DNA from: Myxococcales bacterium
Lineage (GTDB): Bacteria > Myxococcota_A > UBA796 > SXON01
Length of the DNA stretch: 33,622 nt
Assembly (NCBI GenBank): GCA_009692605.1
Contig: SHYV01000019.1
Coordinates: forward strand, 1-33,622
Reading direction: 5' to 3'
How positions within the stretch are numbered: position 1 is the stretch's first letter; each line of letters begins with the position of its first letter. The notes under the pieces were generated by a model, which saw only the letters and a program-made list of their open reading frames with translations, was not told the origin of the DNA and made no database searches. Below are positions 14,993 through 22,768 of this stretch, one piece after another. A program made the position numbers and the translations under genes.

Positions 14993-16533
14993 GTGGGGCT
15001 CAACACATATCGAGGTGTGTCAGTGGGCTTGGCGTCCTACTGGCGGTGATGATGTTGGGCGTACTCAGCTGTGGGGGGCCTCAGCCGGACCCTTCAACCG
15101 CGCACTTTCTGCGCGGCGCCGTGTTGCGCTCCGATGGTTCGATTGAGGTTCGCGCGTGGACCCCGGGTGAGGTGGTGGACGGCGCGGTCGCTCCGCGCAT
15201 GCCGGAGTGTCGGCCGGTCATGCATGTCCTTCTGGAGGACCGCCGCTCGGACGCGGAGCAGGGAGTCCCGCCCGCGGGGGTCTCGATGGAGTTTTCACCC
15301 GACGGCTCGCTCCTCGCGCTTGGCACGGTCGAAGGGAGGGTGGATGTGATCCGCGTGCCGCGTGGCGAGGTCGTGGCGTCACGGAGGCTGGCGGAGGGCG
15401 CGGTGAAGCAGGTCGCGTTCAGCGCCGATGGAGACACGCTGTTCGTTGGGGAGCAGTCGCCGGACGCGTTCCTCTACGCTCTCGACCCCGCTACCCTCAA
15501 CGAGCGTTGGAAGGTGCGGCTCGCGGACGACATCGACGCGAGCACCTTGCCGGCGACGGATACCATGTACGGCCGGTACTCGTTGCCTGGGGCTTACGCC
15601 GTCAAGCCGCTCGTGGGTGGCGGCCTGATCGTGGCGGGGGCGCACGGATGGACGGTGGACGGCGTGCGGCGGAACCGTTCGCGCATTTGGCGGCTGTCGG
15701 GCGATGGGGCGGTCGTGGCTGCGTTCCCAGTGGGCGGTGCGGCGGACGCCGTGTTCCTTTTCCCGTCCGTGTCCGAGGAGGGAGCCGGTGACGTGCTGGT
15801 CGGAGTCTCACGGTCCGCCGACGGGCCCGCTCCGGCAGAGCTACCGGTGGGTGGGCTTGTGGACCTCGATCTGGAGACGCTCACGCCGCGCTGGACTCGG
15901 ACGTTTTCGCCCCTCTCGCCCTGGTTCTCTGAGGTGTTCTTCTGGGAGGCGGTTGTTCGGGGGCCTGACTACGCCTTCGCGGGGCTCGGGGACGGTCGTG
16001 GGTTCTTGCTCGCCGACGACGGCTCAAGCCGAGCGGAGATCGGGCCTGGGGTGCCGGTGGACACCGCCGGGGTTCCGGTTGGGGTTGGGGTCGGCTACGC
16101 GGTCGCGGGTCCCGAAGGGGTCTGGTATCTTACGACCGGGACGAACATCCCGTGGGGGAGCGCCGATCCCGCGGCCCGCCCTCCGGCAGCTCACCCGGCA
16201 GAAAATACCGTGCATGCTGTATTTCCAGACGGTAAGCCGCGCTGGGATCGCTCCGTTCGTCACTCCGTGGGGGGCATTGTGCTCTCGCCTGACCGCGCGG
16301 AGCTGCTGGTGGCCGCCGGGCCGCGGGACTCGGACAGCCGTACCGACCTCTTCGGCGCGATCGTGCTCGCCGCGGACACCGGGGACTGGATCACGACCTG
16401 CTCCACGTCCGGTCCGGCGGATTTCCGGCCGGTCTTCGGGCCGGACGGCGGCTGGATTGCCATCGCTGAGGCGCCCTACCGTAGGGGCGATGGCACGGTC
16501 GCCGGTGCTTACCAGGTCACGGTGTTTCGGTGA
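14989..16533 (+). CDS. Second beta-propeller lipoprotein of the cobalamin operon
   Basis: A 514-residue protein starting at a GTG that overlaps the preceding stop (GTGA). The N-terminus has a signal peptide with lipobox-like VLSC (Cys about residue 28). The rest has WD40/YVTN-type blades: VSMEFSPDGSLLALGTVEGRVDVI, VKQVAFSADGDTLFVGEQS, AFLYALDPATLNERWKV, and late IVLSPDRAELLVAAG and FRPVFGPDGGWIAIAEA. Such blades bind ligands or proteins rather than catalyse. It is unlike the DT-spacer propeller in having no acidic spacer and more PDG-type blades, so it is not a simple duplication. In this operon it may be a second cobalamin-capture or receptor-assembly protein, either outward-facing or on the periplasmic side. 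That role is inferred from context only. It overlaps the S-component gene by 4 bases. Confidence 0.8.
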   Translation: MSGAQHISRCVSGLGVLLAVMMLGVLSCGGPQPDPSTAHFLRGAVLRSDGSIEVRAWTPGEVVDGAVAPRMPECRPVMHVLLEDRRSDAEQGVPPAGVSMEFSPDGSLLALGTVEGRVDVIRVPRGEVVASRRLAEGAVKQVAFSADGDTLFVGEQSPDAFLYALDPATLNERWKVRLADDIDASTLPATDTMYGRYSLPGAYAVKPLVGGGLIVAGAHGWTVDGVRRNRSRIWRLSGDGAVVAAFPVGGAADAVFLFPSVSEEGAGDVLVGVSRSADGPAPAELPVGGLVDLDLETLTPRWTRTFSPLSPWFSEVFFWEAVVRGPDYAFAGLGDGRGFLLADDGSSRAEIGPGVPVDTAGVPVGVGVGYAVAGPEGVWYLTTGTNIPWGSADPAARPPAAHPAENTVHAVFPDGKPRWDRSVRHSVGGIVLSPDRAELLVAAGPRDSDSRTDLFGAIVLAADTGDWITTCSTSGPADFRPVFGPDGGWIAIAEAPYRRGDGTVAGAYQVTVFR

Positions 16534-18242
16534 AGCCCGCGGGTTGGATCGCTGCTGCCGGCGTGCTGTTCGGGGTGGGGTGCTCTCAGCCTGGGCCACT
16601 CGTGGTCGGGGTGGAGTGGGTCGGGGACGGGGTCGAGCTTCGCGCCTCGAGTCCTGTGTCGATCGTTCGGATTGAGACGGTGGATGGCGAGCTTCTCGTG
16701 GTGAACGCGCTTGCTACGCCAGCATCAGAGGTCTTCGTCGGTGTGGTGGAGCCCCGAGGCGACGTCGTCGTCCATGTAGTTGGCTGGGTGGGCGACGAGG
16801 AGCAGCGTGTCTCGGTCACGGTGGCGGTCCCGGAGCCGGGGGCCTGGACCGCCGAGGTGCAGCCGGCCCCGGGCGCCGAGTGGGCTCCAGCGGCAGGTCG
16901 CATGGAGGTTCCGCTGTGGGGGCCTTCCGCGACGATCTTCGTCCGGCTCACGGCTGGGGCTGCTGCGGTGGACGTTCCGACTGGACTGGGTGCGGTCCAC
17001 CTCCCGGCGCCGGGGAGCCGCGCGTTGCTCGCTGTGCCGGTGACCGGTGACCGTGTGCTTCACATCGGGGATCTGGAGCTTACGCTGGTGGCGGTTCACC
17101 GTGACGTGTCTGGGGCGGGCGCCGCGCTCACGCTCGATCCCCTCGTCTTCCCGGCGGAGCAGAACGGTACGCGGGACCTGGGGCGCCCAACGGACGCTGT
17201 GGCCCTGCCGTCCCCGGTGTGGGAGCGCGTGCTGGCGCAGACGGGCAGCGGTGTGCGTGGGCGGGCGGTGGAGGAGCCCTGGTCGTTTGTCGCGGTGCCC
17301 GTCCGAAATGAGGGGCCGGTGCCGATCGATCTCGTCGTCGCTACCTGGGTGACCGACGGCGCAGAGCCGGCTGCGACGTTTCGACCGCGGCTCCGCTCGG
17401 CTGACGGGGGCACGGGACGAACCACCGCGCTCCTGCGGGTGCCGGCCGGTGGGGAGTCGCGCGCGGTCCTCCCGGTCTTCGTCGACACCATCGGAGTCGA
17501 GTCCGGTGTCTACGACCTGCATGCGGAGGTGACGCCGCTCGGCAGCCCCACCGTGCTGGCCTCCACGGTCCTGCCCCTGGCGGTGCGCCGGGGGGACGCT
17601 GTCTCATCGGGCGGCTTTGTGGCCACGCTCATCCTGAGTGTCGCCGGGCTGGCGTGGACCGCGTGGACCCTTCCGGGGTGGCTGCGCCGGGCGTCCACGA
17701 CGGACCTCATGGTCAACGCGCTGTTCGGGACTGCGCTGTTTGTGGTCTCGACCGCTACGGACGTGGTCTCTATGTCCGCGGGGGCGGTCCTCGGGCCGTT
17801 CGCGACCTTGTTCACAGGGATCCTCTACGATGCTGGTCGCACCGTGCTCATCGCCACGCTGCTGCAGCTCCAACCTCGACCGGGCGCGTTGGCCTTGTCG
17901 GTGCTGTGCGGTTGGATGGGACGGGGTGTGCTCACCGGTGCGATCAGCGCCCCCGATCTGCTCTACACCGGGGTCGCCATCGCGCTCGGAGAGGGCTTCG
18001 CGTGGATCTCGGGGCTGACACGCGGCCAGCCGCTCACCGTGCTTCGCCTGTCCATCGCGCTGGGGCTGTCGAACGCCTTGCTGACGCTGTGCGGGCTCTG
18101 GCTCCACACCGTGATGTACCGGCTCACGTTCGCGAGCTGGTACATCGCGCTCCAGGTCGGGCTTCCTGGCTTCTTGTACGTCCTGCTCGCCTGTAGGTTG
18201 GCGGTGCCCTTCGCTGAGAGCCTGAGGGAGGTGGATGCATGA
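16530..18242 (+). CDS. Periplasmic domain fused to an ECF-type S component, predicted cobalamin-specific
   Basis: A 570-residue protein starting at a GTG overlapping the preceding stop. MKPAGWIAAAGVLFGVGC is a signal sequence with a weak lipobox. Residues 20-355 form a soluble, beta-rich domain with no membrane segment and no motif I recognise; TDGAEPAATF and VYDLHAEVTPLGSP have the look of Ig-like strands. A membrane segment follows near 360-383 (FVATLILSVAGLAWTAWTL), then about 180 residues (390-570) with roughly six hydrophobic helices: NALFGTALFVVSTATDVV, AGAVLGPFATLFTGILYDAG, LALSVLCGWMGRGVLTGA, and others. Length, helix number and the GxxxGxLxD-like pattern fit an ECF transporter S component, the membrane subunit that binds the vitamin. 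The next gene encodes the matching ATPases and EcfT, and the riboswitch suggests cobalamin, as for CbrT. The front domain may stand in for BtuF. Alternative: a membrane protein that only assists the transporter. Confidence 0.7.
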   Translation: MKPAGWIAAAGVLFGVGCSQPGPLVVGVEWVGDGVELRASSPVSIVRIETVDGELLVVNALATPASEVFVGVVEPRGDVVVHVVGWVGDEEQRVSVTVAVPEPGAWTAEVQPAPGAEWAPAAGRMEVPLWGPSATIFVRLTAGAAAVDVPTGLGAVHLPAPGSRALLAVPVTGDRVLHIGDLELTLVAVHRDVSGAGAALTLDPLVFPAEQNGTRDLGRPTDAVALPSPVWERVLAQTGSGVRGRAVEEPWSFVAVPVRNEGPVPIDLVVATWVTDGAEPAATFRPRLRSADGGTGRTTALLRVPAGGESRAVLPVFVDTIGVESGVYDLHAEVTPLGSPTVLASTVLPLAVRRGDAVSSGGFVATLILSVAGLAWTAWTLPGWLRRASTTDLMVNALFGTALFVVSTATDVVSMSAGAVLGPFATLFTGILYDAGRTVLIATLLQLQPRPGALALSVLCGWMGRGVLTGAISAPDLLYTGVAIALGEGFAWISGLTRGQPLTVLRLSIALGLSNALLTLCGLWLHTVMYRLTFASWYIALQVGLPGFLYVLLACRLAVPFAESLREVDA

Positions 18243-20488
18243 CACATCTGATATGTGTTGATGCGGCCGTGTACCAGTTCCCGAGCGGCGGCGGCGTGGG
18301 TCCGTTCAGCCTCCGGGTGGCGGGCGGTGAGCTGGTGGTTCTGGCCGGCGCGACTGGTTCCGGAAAGTCCACCGTGGTTCGGATGATCGCGGGGCTGGTC
18401 CAACGTCACGGGCACGGGCGTATGACAGGCTCGGTCACCGTCTGTGGTCGGGACCCAGGCGCCCTGAGCGGCGGAGAGCGCGTGCGGGTGCTCGGGTTTG
18501 TGGGTCAGGAGGTGGACGACTGCATTCTCGCGGGCACTTGCGCTGGAGAGGTCGCGTTTGCGCTGGAGAGCGCAGGGCTCCCAGCGGACCGGGTGGGCCC
18601 GGCTCTGGCGCGCGTGGGGTTGGCGGGGTTCGAGGATCGTGACCCACGGGAGATCAGCGGGGGTGAGCGGCAACGCCTGATTCTGGCTGCCGCGCTCGCG
18701 GCCGAGCCTTCAGTGCTGCTGCTGGACGAGCCGCTCAGCCAGCTCGATCCCGAGGGTGCGCGGGCCGTGGTCCGGGTGCTGCGGGCGGTGGCCGACGAGG
18801 GCGTGGCCGTGGTGCTCGTCGAGCACCGGCTCGGACTACTGGCCTGCGCGGATCGGGTCGTTACGATGGGGGGGCGGCCACCTGACCGCGCAGTGTTCCA
18901 CGTGGAACGTCCCGCGCCCGCTCCAGCTGGAGATCCGGTCGTTCACGCAGCCCGGCCGCTGCTGGACCTCCGGCAAGTGACGTTCCTGTACGACGGAGCG
19001 CGCGGGGTTCACGGCGTCGATTTCTTGGTCCGTGAGGGCGAGAGGGTCGCGATTGTGGGTGGAAATGGAGCGGGCAAGTCGACATTGATCGGTCTCCTTT
19101 CGGAGCGGTTCAGCCCGATGTTGGGGGCCATTCTTCGCGTCGGGTCGGTCATCGAGGTGCCGCAGAACGCTGACCTTGTCCTGTTCTCCCGGACCGTGGC
19201 TGCGGAGCTGGCGTACGCTCCAGAAGAGTGGGGGGCTGCAGCGGATCTCACGATCCTCGCGGACTTTGGCCTCGCTGGGCTGGGCACCCGCGCCCCTCAG
19301 GCGCTCTCGCGGGGGCAGCGCCTGCGCCTTGCGGTCGCGTCGACGGTCGCGGCGTCTCCCGACGTGCTGGTGCTGGATGAGGCCGGCAGCGGTCAGGACC
19401 CCGCCAGCCTCGCCGGACTTTTCGAGGCCATCCGAAGGCGCTCGACCACCACGGTGTTTTCAAGTCATGATCCCGAGCTTGTCGCCGCCATCGCCACCCG
19501 CGTCGTGTGGCTTGATGGCGGGCGCGTAGTGGACGATCAGCCCGTCGCGGCGAGCCGCTGGCTGGGGCTGGCCGGGCAGGTTCGCGTGGCACCCGCGGCC
19601 GCGCTCCTGCCCCTGCCCTTGCCCACGTCGCCGCCCCCGTCGACCGCGGCGAGGGTGGGCCCCGAGCACCGTGGGCTGGATGCCCGGCTCCGGATCCTGC
19701 TGGTTGGTATACTCGGGGTACTTGTGGTGTTGTTCGAGGGGGTTGTCCCGCTCTCTGGCCTCGCCTGCGGCTGCCTCGTGGCTGCGCTCGCCCACCCCCG
19801 GGCCGTCGGTTGGCGTCGGGGGCTCGTCGTTGCTTCCGCGCTTTTGGCCTGGTCCACGGCGCTGTCGCAGGGGCTCTTCTGGGCCGCCTGGCCAAGGACG
19901 CCGGTGGTCCAGCTCGGCGGGCTCACGCTTTGGAAGGAGGGGGCGCTCCACGGGTTGGCGCAATCGACGCGGTTCATCGCGCTCGGCGCGGGGGGCCTCC
20001 TGCTCGCGCTCTCCACCCCGAGTGACGAGCTGATCACGGCGCTCCGAGCGCGGGTCGGGCGGTTCAGCCTGCCCTTCGCCCTCGTCATTATGGTCGCTGC
20101 GATGGTTCGATTCGTGCCGGTCGTGGCGGTCGAATGGGCGCAGGTCCGACGGGCCCGCAGGGCGCGCGGTCGACCCATCTGGCGCAGATCACCGTCGGCA
20201 TGGCTCGCGGTCGAGGTCGCCCTGCTTCGGCCGGTGGTCGCGCGATGTGTCCGTCGCGCACGGATGCTAGCCGAGTCGCTCGACACCCGCGGGTTCGACC
20301 CCGCGTCGCCACGGGGTATCGCTCGACCGCTCATCTGGCGGACCTCCGACAGCGTCCTCCTCCTGGGGGCGCTGGCCGGTCTGGTTGGCGTCAGCGGGTG
20401 CCGCGTCCTGTACGGGTTGTACACCGCGGACGTCTGGTATCACTCGCGCCTTCGGCCGCTCTACGCCTTCGTGCGTGCGGCGTTTTGA
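18239..20488 (+). CDS. Fused ECF transporter energising module: two ATPases plus EcfT
   Basis: A 749-residue inner-membrane protein combining three subunits that are usually separate. ATPase 1 (residues 1-230): Walker A GATGSGKST at 37-45, Q90 in FVGQEVDD, signature ISGGE at 139-143, Walker B VLLLDEP at 159-165, His196. ATPase 2 (240-445): Walker A GGNGAGKST at 274-282, Q309 in VPQNADLVLF, signature LSRGQ at 356-360, VLVLDEA at 376-382, His410. After a Pro-rich linker, residues 480-725 are an EcfT domain: several membrane helices and two coupling motifs, RRARRARGR near 637-645 and SLDTRGF near 680-686, which in EcfT contact the ATPases. All nucleotide-binding motifs are intact. It should power the S component encoded immediately upstream (ATGA overlap). 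CbiO/CbiQ-type cobalt import shares this architecture, but the receptor and riboswitch favour cobalamin. Converges on the Nudix gene with one base between stops. Confidence 0.9.
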   Translation: MTHLICVDAAVYQFPSGGGVGPFSLRVAGGELVVLAGATGSGKSTVVRMIAGLVQRHGHGRMTGSVTVCGRDPGALSGGERVRVLGFVGQEVDDCILAGTCAGEVAFALESAGLPADRVGPALARVGLAGFEDRDPREISGGERQRLILAAALAAEPSVLLLDEPLSQLDPEGARAVVRVLRAVADEGVAVVLVEHRLGLLACADRVVTMGGRPPDRAVFHVERPAPAPAGDPVVHAARPLLDLRQVTFLYDGARGVHGVDFLVREGERVAIVGGNGAGKSTLIGLLSERFSPMLGAILRVGSVIEVPQNADLVLFSRTVAAELAYAPEEWGAAADLTILADFGLAGLGTRAPQALSRGQRLRLAVASTVAASPDVLVLDEAGSGQDPASLAGLFEAIRRRSTTTVFSSHDPELVAAIATRVVWLDGGRVVDDQPVAASRWLGLAGQVRVAPAAALLPLPLPTSPPPSTAARVGPEHRGLDARLRILLVGILGVLVVLFEGVVPLSGLACGCLVAALAHPRAVGWRRGLVVASALLAWSTALSQGLFWAAWPRTPVVQLGGLTLWKEGALHGLAQSTRFIALGAGGLLLALSTPSDELITALRARVGRFSLPFALVIMVAAMVRFVPVVAVEWAQVRRARRARGRPIWRRSPSAWLAVEVALLRPVVARCVRRARMLAESLDTRGFDPASPRGIARPLIWRTSDSVLLLGALAGLVGVSGCRVLYGLYTADVWYHSRLRPLYAFVRAAF

Positions 20489-20489
20489 G

Positions 20490-20885
20490 CTACCCGCTGC
20501 CGAGCAGCGCGTCGACGGTCTGTTGGTCTGCCCCGGGAAACTGGTATTGGCCGAATTCATCCGGCCTGACCCAGCGGAACTCGTTCACCCGGGCGGGGCG
20601 GGGCGCTCCGATCAGCGCACATCGGTAGACCACCATGTCGAGCGCGTAGGCTTCGTAGGAGTGCGTCACGTGCAGGACGCGATGGCCGATCTGGGCACCC
20701 GCATCCAGCCGGTCCCGAATGGTCCGTCGAAGGGCGTCCGAGTCGCTCTCGCCCTCCTGCACGCGCCCTCCGGGGAACTCCCAGAGCATCGGCAACGCGG
20801 CCTCCTGCCTCCGCTGGGTGATGAGGTAGCGGCCGTCCCGCTCAATCTCGGCGGCGACGATGCGGATGTGGGGTAGGTTGGACAC
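20490..20885 (-). CDS. Nudix-fold protein with a degraded Nudix box
   Basis: A 131-residue protein starting at GTG 20885 with GGAG 6 bases upstream. The fold resembles the MutT/CTP-pyrophosphohydrolase branch: IRIVAAEIERDGRYLITQRR, LPMLWEFPGGRVQEGES, and VNEFRWVRPDEFGQYQFPGAD near the end. The box GX5EX7REUXEEXGU is only half kept: GGRVQEGE is fine, but REUXEExG is here RTIRDRLDA, so the three metal-binding Glu are replaced by Thr, Asp and Arg. MutT-like hydrolysis of nucleoside triphosphates may therefore be weak or lost. It could be a binding or regulatory Nudix protein, or one using other metal ligands. It is convergent with the cobalamin operon and shows no link to it beyond position. Confidence 0.85.
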   Translation of the reverse strand: MSNLPHIRIVAAEIERDGRYLITQRRQEAALPMLWEFPGGRVQEGESDSDALRRTIRDRLDAGAQIGHRVLHVTHSYEAYALDMVVYRCALIGAPRPARVNEFRWVRPDEFGQYQFPGADQQTVDALLGSG

Positions 20886-21066
20886 GAAGGCTCCCGGGCT
20901 GGCGTGCTCACGCGGACCTCAAGGGTGTATCCCGGCGACCGCAGTGACCCGTTCACCCGCCCCCGCGTGGGCTGCACTACGGTGCGGGCGGCCGGCGACG
21001 GTGGCCGTGCTCCTGCGCGGGGGTACACTGTCAGCAGTTCGACCCCCGGTCAACATGGAGGCAGCG

Positions 21067-21618
21067 GTGATTCGTTCAGCGTTCAAGAGTGGCATCAAGC
21101 GTGTCTTCGGGATGGATGCCGCGCCGGTCGCTGCGCCGGTCCCGGCTCCGGTCTGGAAGACCCCGGTCACGGCCGCGCCTCCCGTGCCCGCCGGTCCGCC
21201 AGCGGCCGTTGTGGAGCTGAAACCCGTCCTCCCTGTGGCGGTGGTCACAGAGGCGCCGGCTGACGCTGCGCCCGATGCTGCGCCGGTTGCCGCGGTGCTC
21301 GATGTTGCGTCCGAGGCGGGGCCCGAAGCTGGGCCCCAAGCCGCGCCCGATGCCGCGGTGCTCGATACCGACGACACCGCGGGGTCTGCGTTCACGCTTG
21401 CCGCGGTCCAAGAGATCATGGACGAGATGGTACGCCCGGCGCTTCAGGGCGATGGAGGGGACATCACCCTCCTCCGCATTGAGAACAATGACATCTACGT
21501 CAAGCTGGTCGGGTCGTGCTCTACGTGCCCGTCGTCGATCATGACCATGAAGATGGGGGTCGAGGCGTTGCTAAAGGAGGAGTTCCCGGCGATGAACAAC
21601 CTCATTCAGGTCGACTAG
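21067..21618 (+). CDS. Nfu-type Fe-S cluster carrier with Ala/Pro-rich N-terminal arm
   Basis: An Fe-S carrier of the NifU C-terminal (Nfu) family, which passes [4Fe-4S] or [2Fe-2S] clusters to target enzymes. I choose the GTG at 21067 because GGAGG lies 5 bases ahead of it (183 residues); the ATG at 21055 has no such site. The last 75 residues are the Nfu domain: VQEIMDEMVRPALQGDGGDITLLRIENNDIYVKLVG, the cluster-binding CSTCPSS (CxxC), and MKMGVEALLKEEFP. The first 108 residues begin IRSAFKSGIKRVFG and continue as a low-complexity Ala/Pro/Asp arm, longer than in typical Nfu proteins and without an A-type domain. Clients near by could include the molybdenum hydroxylase at 23394-26231. A TACACT box at 21023-21028 might be a -10 element. 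Its stop overlaps the convergent DUF1704 stop (CTAG). Confidence 0.9.
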   Translation: MIRSAFKSGIKRVFGMDAAPVAAPVPAPVWKTPVTAAPPVPAGPPAAVVELKPVLPVAVVTEAPADAAPDAAPVAAVLDVASEAGPEAGPQAAPDAAVLDTDDTAGSAFTLAAVQEIMDEMVRPALQGDGGDITLLRIENNDIYVKLVGSCSTCPSSIMTMKMGVEALLKEEFPAMNNLIQVD

Positions 21619-22748
21619 GCGCGAACGAACTCGTCTGCGGTCAGGCGGTTCAGGCTGGTACCGGTGGGCCACATCCCGGGGACCGGGCCCGGGGTCACCA
21701 GGCCGGCTTCCAACCACTCCCCCACCGGGTGGTGAACGCCCACCTTGCCGATGTACAGGTGCTCGATGCGGCCGCCGGCGTCGAGCCAGCGTTCGACCCG
21801 TTGGCGACCCACGCCGTAGACGGCGTCCTTTGCGTAGACTCCAGGCGCACCCGGGACTGCCAGCCCGCGCTTGAGGCGCAGCGAAACCGTGAAGGCGGCT
21901 TTGGCGCTGTATCCGGGCTGCAGGCTCTCCCACAGCTCTCGAAAACCCATGACGCGCGCGCGGCCAATCGCGCCCTGTACCCGGGCCTGATGGTGCGAAC
22001 TGCCGGGCCGCGGGCCTCCTACCAGCGTCTCGGCGGTCACGGCCAGCCCCTCTTCGGTCTGCAGGCTACCGGGCAGGCCGAGCTCAAACAGGAGCAGGGA
22101 CTGCCCGGCTCCGTTCGCTGCCCGCGTCACGTGCACGTCGATCTCGTGGGCGATCAGGCGTCCCACATCGCTGGCCTTGAAGACGGCGCGCGGGTTGACG
22201 CGGATCTCACGGCGTGACGACTCCACCAGAATTCGGGCGCTCATCACGCTGTCGGCTCGGACCACCCAGCCAGCGAGCTCGCGCTCGGCGAGGGCGGCTT
22301 CCAGCGCCCGGCGCATGGTGCTCGCCGAGACCGCAGGCTCTGGAGCCGGTTCGGTCTCCGCGCTGTGAGCCTCCCGACCGGGGGTGGCCTGCGCGCCGTG
22401 GGCCTGCGCGCTGTGGGGCTCCGGGCCGGGTGCGGTTTCCCAGCCCTCAAGGTCCGCCCAACGCTCGAAGCTCTCGGCATCGCGGTAGCGCAGGGCCTCC
22501 GCCATCGCCACGAACGAGCGCACCGCTTCGGCGAGGAGCCCCCCGAACGCGTGTGATCGGGGCACCGGCAGCCGGCCTAGTCGCTCTGCCCATTCCAGCA
22601 GCTCGGTTGACGCTGCGTAGCGAAACGGCGGGGCAGATGCGCCTGCGAAGAAGGCTGCCTGTGCCTCGGGCACGTTCAGCGGGTTGAGGAGGCGAGCGGG
22701 GTCAACCGCTCGCCAGGCCTCGAACAACGCGTTGTCGAGCGCGTGCAC
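21615..22748 (-). CDS. DUF1704-family zinc metallopeptidase-like protein
   Basis: A 377-residue protein of the DUF1704 family, some bacterial members of which are labelled 'flavohemoglobin expression-modulating QEGLA motif protein'. The eukaryotic relative MATCAP (KIAA0895L) is a tubulin carboxypeptidase. The expected metal site is present: HEIDVHVTR, with H201, E202 and H206, and TEEGLAVTAE at 231-240, supplying the third ligand region. Thus a metalloprotease-like active site seems intact; the bacterial substrate is unknown. An Ala/Gly/His-rich stretch near 108-140 (AHSAQAHGAQA) looks like a flexible insertion between the N-terminal helices and the catalytic part. Start is GTG at 22748. It lies 20 bases after the small lipoprotein gene on the same strand, so the two are probably cotranscribed. 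Confidence 0.85.
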   Translation of the reverse strand: MHALDNALFEAWRAVDPARLLNPLNVPEAQAAFFAGASAPPFRYAASTELLEWAERLGRLPVPRSHAFGGLLAEAVRSFVAMAEALRYRDAESFERWADLEGWETAPGPEPHSAQAHGAQATPGREAHSAETEPAPEPAVSASTMRRALEAALAERELAGWVVRADSVMSARILVESSRREIRVNPRAVFKASDVGRLIAHEIDVHVTRAANGAGQSLLLFELGLPGSLQTEEGLAVTAETLVGGPRPGSSHHQARVQGAIGRARVMGFRELWESLQPGYSAKAAFTVSLRLKRGLAVPGAPGVYAKDAVYGVGRQRVERWLDAGGRIEHLYIGKVGVHHPVGEWLEAGLVTPGPVPGMWPTGTSLNRLTADEFVRA

Positions 22749-22768
22749 CTCGGCCGGCGGCGGGCCTG

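Noticed and set aside
18239-20488. Cobalt (CbiMNQO-type) instead of cobalamin import
   Set aside because: No CbiM or CbiN sequence is present (CbiM has a characteristic N-terminal MHIxDG), and the outer-membrane receptor suggests a large substrate; kept only as an alternative.
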